Shown: positions 1 through 5,372 of the stretch, in pieces
Layout: each line of letters opens with the position of its first letter
How positions within the stretch are numbered: position 1 is the stretch's first letter
Source of the DNA: Hyphomicrobium sp.
GTDB taxonomy: Bacteria > Pseudomonadota > Alphaproteobacteria > Rhizobiales > Hyphomicrobiaceae
Length of the DNA stretch: 7,607 nt
NCBI GenBank assembly: GCA_030598645.1
Contig: JAUVPN010000125.1
Location: forward strand, 1-7,607
Direction: 5' to 3'
Notes under the pieces: generated by a model
What the model was told of the DNA's origin: nothing
Databases searched by the model: none
The model's input: the letters and a program-made list of their open reading frames with translations, nothing else
Program-made: the position numbers and the translations under genes

Positions 1-2299
1 AAATGATTTGAGCACTCGCGATGTTTGCTCCCGCGGTAGCGCACGCCCCGGCCAAGAGCGCAAGCAGGCGCGGATGATTGGGCGCCACAACGGTGAGCTC
101 TGTAACTGCCATAAACGCGTCGGTTTTGGTCTCGGTAGCAAGATGCAAGCCACGCCGATCGGCGCGCCGCAATAGGTTTGCGTGCTCGACCTGACGTGTG
201 GTGTCCGTTCGAAGCCAATAGTCGGGATATTGACGGTCTACGAATCCTTTAAACTCGGCCGTCGTCCAATCCTTCAGAGCGCTCTGAAGATTCTTCTGCG
301 CCTCAGCTATGCGCTGGCTGCGCTTCGCCTGAGTGTGCCCCCCAATAACCACTGGCTCGGTCTCGTAGTAAAGCGTTCGCAGCAATTGGCCCTTCCAGCC
401 ATTCCAGACTCCAGGGCCAACGGCGCGGATGTCTGCAACCGTGAGCAGGAGCAACAATTTCAACCGCTCAGGGCTCTGCACAAGTTCTGCAAAATCCCGG
501 ACCGTTTTGGAATCTGTAATCTCGCGACTCTGCGCAAAATTGCTCATGGTGAGATGTTGCTCAACGAGCCAGGCGGCTGTCTCCGTCTCGGCAGCACTCA
601 AACCGAAGCGAGAACCGAGCTTGTGCGTGACGCGCGCGCCAAAGATCGAGTGGTCCTCCTCTCGACCCTTACCGATGTCGTGGAGAAATGCGGCAACGTA
701 GAGAGCTCGCCGGTTCTCAATACTCTTGATGATTTCTGTAGACAACGGCAGCTCGGTCGAGGCTCCTCCGTTCTCGATGTCCGTAAGCATGCCCACAGTA
801 CGCACCAAATGCTCGTCGACCGTAAAGTGGTGGTACATGTTGAATTGCATCATGCCCACGACGTGGCCAAACTCGGGAACAAACCGGCCAAGAACACCAG
901 CATCGTTCATGCGCCGTAGCGTTATCTCCGGGCTGCCTTCGCCAATTAATAGATCGAGAAATATGCGGTTTGCTTCTGGGTCAGCGCGCAGCTTATCGTC
1001 GATGAGATGCAAGGATCGGCGCAAAAGGCGGATAGCATCAGGGTGTAGAAAAGAATCGGTGAGCCGCGCCTCAGCAAAAAGCTTGATGAGATTAACGGGG
1101 TCGCGCTTGAATACGCCTTGGTCAGCAACATTCAAGCGGTCGTTGTCAATGCGAAAATCGGTGCGGGTGCGAACTTGGCGTCGCGCCCTCCAGTTTAGTG
1201 GCGCCAAGATTCGGCTAAGGCCCGGTGCCTCCTTGAGTTGCTGCATTTCGAGGGCTGCGCATAGGATTGCCGTCAGATCGCCGACGTCTTTGGCAACAAG
1301 AAAATAGTGCTTCATGAAGCGCTCAACGCTGCGCAGGCCGCCGCGAGCTTTGTAGCCGAGCCGTTCGGCCAGACACTGCTGCACTTCAAATATTAACACC
1401 TCATCGGGGCGGCCGGCGATGAAGTGCAGAAAGCACCTGACCGTCCATAGAAAGTTCTCACATCGGCGAAACGTCGCGACCTCGTCCGACTTAAATATTC
1501 CCGCCGCTACGGTGGCGGCGCCCACGCCTTGACCATAAAGATACTTCGAAAGCCAGTGCAGTGTATGCAAGTCGCGAAGCCCGCCCTTACCGTCCTTTAT
1601 GTTGGGCTCGACCTTGTAGCGGCTTTCACCCGCGATACGGTGGCGCACATCGCGCTCACCCATTTTTGCGTCAATGAATGTGCGCGCCGTGCCTGCGACT
1701 ACTTGATCGCGAAAGGACTGTTCGAATTCGGTGAATAGCTGCAGATCACCTTGGATCAAGCGCGCGTCTAGCAGAGAGGTTCGAATAGTAATATCGGAGG
1801 TGCTTTGCTTGACGCATTCCTCAATGGTCCGCGTCGCATGGCCTACCTTGAAACCAAGGTCCCACAGCACATACAAAATGTATTCAGCAACGCTCTCCCC
1901 CCACGGGGTCTGCTTATATGGGAGCAAAAACAGCAAATCGATGTCGGAATGAGGCGCGAGAAGCCCGCGCCCGTAGCCGCCTGTGGCGACCATCGCCATC
2001 CGCTCTGCATCCGACGGGTTTGTAGTCCGGTAGACGAACTTCACCGAGTGGTCATAAAGCAGTCGCACCAGCTCATCTTGAAACTGGGACAGCCCGGCCG
2101 CGCAGCGGCGCCCGTTATGATCGGCCTCTAGACCAGCGCGAGCAGCGTTGCGGGCCTCCGCCACAAGCGATTTCAACCGATCGACAATTACTTTGCGCGC
2201 GTCGGAAGCAGTACCGGCCGCAAGGGTCACTGCGGCTAACTCTTCGCGAAGCTCTATTGGGTCGAAATAAGGTGCCGTCGTGTGAATCGCTTTTTCCAT
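1..2299 (-). CDS. glnD: Bifunctional [protein-PII] uridylyltransferase / uridylyl-removing enzyme GlnD, 3' end outside window
   Basis: GlnD is the cytoplasmic glutamine sensor of nitrogen regulation. When glutamine is low it transfers UMP from UTP to PII proteins (GlnB/GlnK); when glutamine is high it removes UMP. Translating the minus strand from the ATG at 2299 gives 766 residues without a stop. Seen in order: a nucleotidyltransferase domain with GGYGRG at about 107-112 and the catalytic D-I-D at 119-121; the family-conserved EPNIKDGKGGLRDLHTL block from residue 231; an HD hydrolase domain with paired His 490-491 and LHDIGKGR (His540-Asp541), expected to remove UMP; then the start of the first ACT domain near 733 (TELTVVAPNHPRLL). 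The rest of ACT1 and all of ACT2, which bind glutamine, lie beyond the edge; family members are usually about 890-950 residues. The start is well fixed: an in-frame TGA lies at 2327-2329 with no other Met between. The ribosome site is weak (GGAAG almost touching the ATG). It lies 50 bases downstream of mutS, probably co-transcribed. Confidence 0.96.
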   Translation of the reverse strand, partial: MEKAIHTTAPYFDPIELREELAAVTLAAGTASDARKVIVDRLKSLVAEARNAARAGLEADHNGRRCAAGLSQFQDELVRLLYDHSVKFVYRTTNPSDAERMAMVATGGYGRGLLAPHSDIDLLFLLPYKQTPWGESVAEYILYVLWDLGFKVGHATRTIEECVKQSTSDITIRTSLLDARLIQGDLQLFTEFEQSFRDQVVAGTARTFIDAKMGERDVRHRIAGESRYKVEPNIKDGKGGLRDLHTLHWLSKYLYGQGVGAATVAAGIFKSDEVATFRRCENFLWTVRCFLHFIAGRPDEVLIFEVQQCLAERLGYKARGGLRSVERFMKHYFLVAKDVGDLTAILCAALEMQQLKEAPGLSRILAPLNWRARRQVRTRTDFRIDNDRLNVADQGVFKRDPVNLIKLFAEARLTDSFLHPDAIRLLRRSLHLIDDKLRADPEANRIFLDLLIGEGSPEITLRRMNDAGVLGRFVPEFGHVVGMMQFNMYHHFTVDEHLVRTVGMLTDIENGGASTELPLSTEIIKSIENRRALYVAAFLHDIGKGREEDHSIFGARVTHKLGSRFGLSAAETETAAWLVEQHLTMSNFAQSREITDSKTVRDFAELVQSPERLKLLLLLTVADIRAVGPGVWNGWKGQLLRTLYYETEPVVIGGHTQAKRSQRIAEAQKNLQSALKDWTTAEFKGFVDRQYPDYWLRTDTTRQVEHANLLRRADRRGLHLATETKTDAFMAVTELTVVAPNHPRLLALLAGACATAGANIASAQII

Positions 2300-2349
2300 G
2301 CTTCCAAATCTACTGCGGCTTGGCCGTCATATGGGTAGGCCTTTCCAAC
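2300..2349 (-). other. Short mutS-glnD intergenic gap
   Basis: These 50 bases separate the mutS stop (TAA at 2352-2350 on the minus strand) from the glnD ATG. They contain small palindromes (AGGCCT, CATATG) and two GGCC tetramers, but no GC-rich stem followed by a T run in the minus direction, so I see no intrinsic terminator. The spacing and shared orientation favour read-through transcription from mutS into glnD. A weak GGAAG next to the ATG is the only ribosome-site candidate for glnD. Confidence 0.6.
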
Positions 2350-5190
2350 TTAACGCTTTGGCTTTGTTTCGGCATTACGAAGCGATTTCAGTCGATAGAT
2401 CTCATCGAGAGCCGCACGGGGCGTCAGCTTATCGGGCTTAAGGGCGTCGATAGCCGCAGCCACAGGTGACGACCGTTCGTTCTCAACATGCAGCTCTTGC
2501 GAACGGGCTACCGCGAATAGCGGCAGTTCGTCGAGCAGACCATCCGGCGCACCCTTCTTGCTTTCCGTTTTCTCCAGGATCGTCAAAACTTCACGAGCTC
2601 GCCGCACAACATGCGCCGGCAATCCAGCAAGCTTGGCCACTTGGATTCCATAGGAGCGGTCGGCGGCGCCGGACTTCAATTTATGCAAAAAAACGATTTC
2701 ATCGCGCCACTCCCGAACTTCCATTGTCACGTTTGCGACACCATCGAGACGGCGGGCAAGCGCCGTCAGCTCGTGATAGTGGGTGGCAAATAGCACCCGC
2801 GCCTTCGAAACGTCGTGCAGGAATTCGACCGTCGCCCAGGCAATAGAAAGACCATCGAAAGTTGCAGTCCCGCGGCCCACCTCGTCGAGGATGACGAGTG
2901 AGCGGTCTGATGCCTGATTAAGGATAGCGGCAGTCTCCACCATCTCGACCATGAACGTTGAGCGGCCGCGGGCTAAATCATCGGACGCGCCGACACGGCT
3001 AAAGAGGCGATCAACAATGCCAATACTGGCCGCACGCGCTGGTACGTAGGAGCCCATTTGCGCAAGCACCACCACGAGGGCGTTCTGGCGCAGGAAAGTC
3101 GACTTGCCGGCCATGTTAGGGCCAGTAACGAGCCAAATGTGCGCCTCTGCGCTCTTGTCTAGGCCTAGCTTTGTCGACATCTCATCGCGACCCAAAACAC
3201 AGTCGTTCTCGATGAACGGACCGGCTTTCAATGACATGAGCGCTTGCTCAACGACAGGGTGGCGCCCACCGCGAATGTCGAAGGCCTGGCTGTCATCAAT
3301 TGTGGGCCGAACGTATCCCTTCATGCGTGCCAATTCGGCTAATCCGGCAGTTGCATCGAGCACGGCAAGCGCGGCTGCGACCTCCCCCAAACCTTGCTCT
3401 TGGTTCTGCACCGCTCCCGCCAGCTCAGCGAAGATATCGTGCTCTAGGCTCAGCGCACGCTGCGTCGCCGACGCGATCCTGCCTTCTGTCTCGGCGAGTT
3501 CGACTGTGGAGAACCGGACAGCATTCGCCATGGTCTGTCGGTGGCGAAACGTAACGGAAAGCGGCTCTTCAAATAAAGTCTTAGCGTTGCCCTGTGATAC
3601 CTCGATGTAGAAGCCGAGGATGTTGTTGTGTCGGACCTTGAGCGATTTGATCCCCGTAATTTCTATATACTTGGCTTCAAGCGTGGCCATAACGCCGCGG
3701 CTATCCTCCTTAAGGCGGCGCACATCATCGAGCTCAAACCGGTAGCCTTCGCGCACAAAGCCGCCCTCGCGGCGCAAGTGCGGCGGGTCGTCAACTAGTG
3801 CGGCAGAAAGAGCCGCGTGAAGCTCTCCGCTAACGGCGCGCAGCCGCTCCGCAATCTGTCCTAGCTCCACGGGCAGGCCCATACCTTCGCCTTGCGATGC
3901 AAGCAATCTCGCACATCGTGAGGCCGTCGCCAGACCGTCACGTACCGCTGCAAGGTCGCGCGGAGACCCGCGTGCAAACGCGAGGCGCGAAATAGCACGC
4001 GCAATGTCTGGCGCTGAGCGAAGAGTATCGCGCACATCTACACGCAAAGCCTCCTCCTCGATCAGAAGCCCGACGGAATCGAGCCGCTCGTTGATCTGAC
4101 GCGGATCGCGGAGAGGGCTTGCCAACCGCGCAGCTAGTTCGCGAGCTCCGGGCCCGGTTAAGGTGCGATCGATTGCGGAAAGTAGGCTGCCCTGCTTCTC
4201 GCCCGACACGGACCTTGTTAGCTCAAGACTTGCGCGACTTGCAGCGTCGATCAGCAAGCTGGTTGCCGAGCCCGACTTCTTCGGCGGGCGCAGCACGGGC
4301 TTGCGACCAATCTGAGTAAGTTCGACGTACTTGAGCGCGGCGGCGATGGCTGCAAGCTCGGGCCGCGTGAAGCCACCGAAGCCGCCCAGTTCGAACACCT
4401 TAAGCTGGGCCTTAAGCGCAGCTTCCCCGGCGAGACTGTCGAAGTGCGCGGATGGCACCGGGGTTGCGGCGGCGCCCGCCAGTTCAACCCAATGCGCCAA
4501 CTCTTGGTCAGAGAGCAGTCCTGCGTCGAGAATTACCTCACTTGGCGCCAACCGCATCAGCTCGCCGGGCAGATCAACCCCCCTCACCTCGCCCACCTCA
4601 AATTCACCTGAGGAAATATCCAGCGAGGCAAGCGCCACCGACACGTCGGATTGTACCGTGGAACCAGCGCCCACATCAGGTGGCACGAACAGAGCGGTCA
4701 GGTAGTTGCGCGCCTTCGCATCGAGTAGCGCATCCTCGGTTAGAGTGCCAGGCGTCACGAGACGCACGACATCCCGATGGACGACCGCCTTGGCACCGCG
4801 CTTCTTTGCCTCTGCTGGGTCCTCCAACTGCTCTGCGACAGCAACCCGGTACCCCAGCCTGATCAGACGTTGCAGATACTCATCGGCGCGGTGGATCGGC
4901 ACCCCGCACATAGGGATATCCTCGCCGAAGTGTTTTCCACGCTTGGTAAGGACAATACCAAGCGCTGCAGAGGCCACCACCGCGTCGTCGAAGAATAGCT
5001 CGTAGAAATCGCCCATGCGATACCAGAGCAAACTACCAGGATTGGCAGCCTTGATCTCCAAGTACTGGGCCATCGATGGTGTCGTTTCACCGCCCGTCTG
5101 GCCCGACCGCGCGTTGGGATTGATAACCTTCTTGGGCGCGGATCCGTCACGCGCCGTCTGACCTTGTGTCCCTGGTCGGTTGGACTGCAT
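2350..5190 (-). CDS. mutS: DNA mismatch repair protein MutS, complete
   Basis: MutS recognises mispaired bases and small loops in newly replicated DNA and, through an ATP-driven clamp, recruits MutL. From ATG 5190 the protein has 946 residues, slightly longer than usual (E. coli 853; rhizobial relatives around 900). Seen: an uncharged 39-residue N-terminal tail; the mismatch-binding domain with the Phe-X-Glu motif F62-Y63-E64 in GDFYELFFDDA; connector, lever and clamp domains; the ATPase with Walker A TGPNMAGKST (Lys696), the SRVGASDDLARGRSTFMVE signature, Walker B VILDEVGRGT (Asp769-Glu770) and the ATHYHEL motif; DELPLF at 887-892, resembling a sliding-clamp-binding peptide; and a C-terminal helix pair (KPDKLTPRAALDEIYRLKSL) like the tetramer-forming end of E. 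coli MutS. All key residues are intact. An in-frame TTG at 5226 would add 12 residues, but it has no ribosome site, whereas G-rich GGCGGGG precedes the ATG at 5190. It is probably the first gene of a mutS-glnD transcript. Confidence 0.97.
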   Translation of the reverse strand: MQSNRPGTQGQTARDGSAPKKVINPNARSGQTGGETTPSMAQYLEIKAANPGSLLWYRMGDFYELFFDDAVVASAALGIVLTKRGKHFGEDIPMCGVPIHRADEYLQRLIRLGYRVAVAEQLEDPAEAKKRGAKAVVHRDVVRLVTPGTLTEDALLDAKARNYLTALFVPPDVGAGSTVQSDVSVALASLDISSGEFEVGEVRGVDLPGELMRLAPSEVILDAGLLSDQELAHWVELAGAAATPVPSAHFDSLAGEAALKAQLKVFELGGFGGFTRPELAAIAAALKYVELTQIGRKPVLRPPKKSGSATSLLIDAASRASLELTRSVSGEKQGSLLSAIDRTLTGPGARELAARLASPLRDPRQINERLDSVGLLIEEEALRVDVRDTLRSAPDIARAISRLAFARGSPRDLAAVRDGLATASRCARLLASQGEGMGLPVELGQIAERLRAVSGELHAALSAALVDDPPHLRREGGFVREGYRFELDDVRRLKEDSRGVMATLEAKYIEITGIKSLKVRHNNILGFYIEVSQGNAKTLFEEPLSVTFRHRQTMANAVRFSTVELAETEGRIASATQRALSLEHDIFAELAGAVQNQEQGLGEVAAALAVLDATAGLAELARMKGYVRPTIDDSQAFDIRGGRHPVVEQALMSLKAGPFIENDCVLGRDEMSTKLGLDKSAEAHIWLVTGPNMAGKSTFLRQNALVVVLAQMGSYVPARAASIGIVDRLFSRVGASDDLARGRSTFMVEMVETAAILNQASDRSLVILDEVGRGTATFDGLSIAWATVEFLHDVSKARVLFATHYHELTALARRLDGVANVTMEVREWRDEIVFLHKLKSGAADRSYGIQVAKLAGLPAHVVRRAREVLTILEKTESKKGAPDGLLDELPLFAVARSQELHVENERSSPVAAAIDALKPDKLTPRAALDEIYRLKSLRNAETKPKR

Positions 5191-5235
5191 GGCCCCGCCT
5201 GCCCCATTACTAAGCGCCTTGCGCAACAGGCAACT

Positions 5236-5264
5236 AAGATACCCAGCCGCGACTGCAAGTGGAA
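5236..5264 (-). promoter_or_regulatory. Candidate sigma70-type promoter for mutS
   Basis: On the minus strand TTCCAC (5264-5259) and TATCTT (5241-5236) are separated by exactly 17 bases, matching TTGACA/TATAAT at 3 and 4 of 6 positions. Transcription would start near 5229. That leaves about 39 bases of leader before the ATG at 5190 and almost none before the TTG at 5226, so if real this promoter favours the ATG start. The match is weak and could be chance. Confidence 0.25.
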
Positions 5265-5296
5265 GCTACCCATCGCCCGGCGCACGAGTCGCATGA

Positions 5297-5318
5297 ACCA
5301 TCAGGCGACCATTAGCAG
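5297..5318. repeat. Imperfect 11-bp tandem direct repeat upstream of maeB
   Basis: ACCATCAGGCG is followed directly by ACCATTAGCAG, identical at 8 of 11 positions, ending 54 bases before the maeB ATG. An 11-bp period puts both copies on nearly the same face of the helix, an arrangement seen in some activator or repressor sites. I do not recognise the motif as a known operator, and with only two imperfect copies it may be coincidental. Confidence 0.35.
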
Positions 5319-5372
5319 TTGTTCGATTGTTTTGCGCGTCTTGCCGCCCTAGTTTGGGCTGTCCGAAACCTA

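Larger units (their letters stand above)
5191..5372. promoter_or_regulatory. Divergent mutS / maeB promoter region
   Basis: This is the only non-coding stretch of note (182 bases), lying between the divergent starts of mutS and maeB, so it should hold both promoters. The part next to mutS (5191-5226) stays open in the mutS frame and would be coding if the TTG at 5226 were used. On the minus side there is a weak promoter-like pair (5236-5264); on the maeB side an imperfect 11-bp tandem repeat (5297-5318). I found no convincing -35/-10 pair for maeB and no clear Shine-Dalgarno before its ATG. No RNA gene or credible small ORF is seen here. The promoter role is inferred from gene orientation. 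Confidence 0.7.

Noticed and set aside
182..919. A 245-codon open frame on the plus strand
   Set aside because: It lies codon-for-codon opposite glnD, whose minus-strand frame encodes the conserved HD and ACT motifs. The translation resembles no family I know, and antisense open frames are expected in GC-rich genes.
726..1307. A 193-codon plus-strand open frame
   Set aside because: It is fully antisense to glnD in another phase, with Ser/Arg-rich low-information translation and no recognisable motif.
1502..1519. GC-rich inverted repeat (GCCGC / GGCGGC) within glnD
   Set aside because: It encodes an Ala/Gly-rich segment of GlnD and is a short, expected by-product of GC-rich codons, with no T run or positional logic.
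1..2299. Possible broken glnD, because it shows no stop codon and lacks ACT2
   Set aside because: I checked the minus frame line by line and found no in-frame stop or frameshift. The missing end is simply cut by the window edge.
2300..2349. GGCC tetramers around a short loop as a possible mutS terminator
   Set aside because: The stem would be only 4 bp, the loop is large, and no T run follows in the direction of transcription.
3104..3610. A 168-codon plus-strand open frame, with several similar ones at 4331-5005
   Set aside because: All lie opposite the intact mutS ATPase, clamp and N-terminal regions and have the Ser/Arg/Pro-rich composition typical of antisense frames.
5164..5352. A 62-codon plus-strand open frame spanning the mutS start and the intergenic region
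   Set aside because: It overlaps the mutS 5' end antisense, has no ribosome site or recognisable motif, and crosses the likely promoter region.
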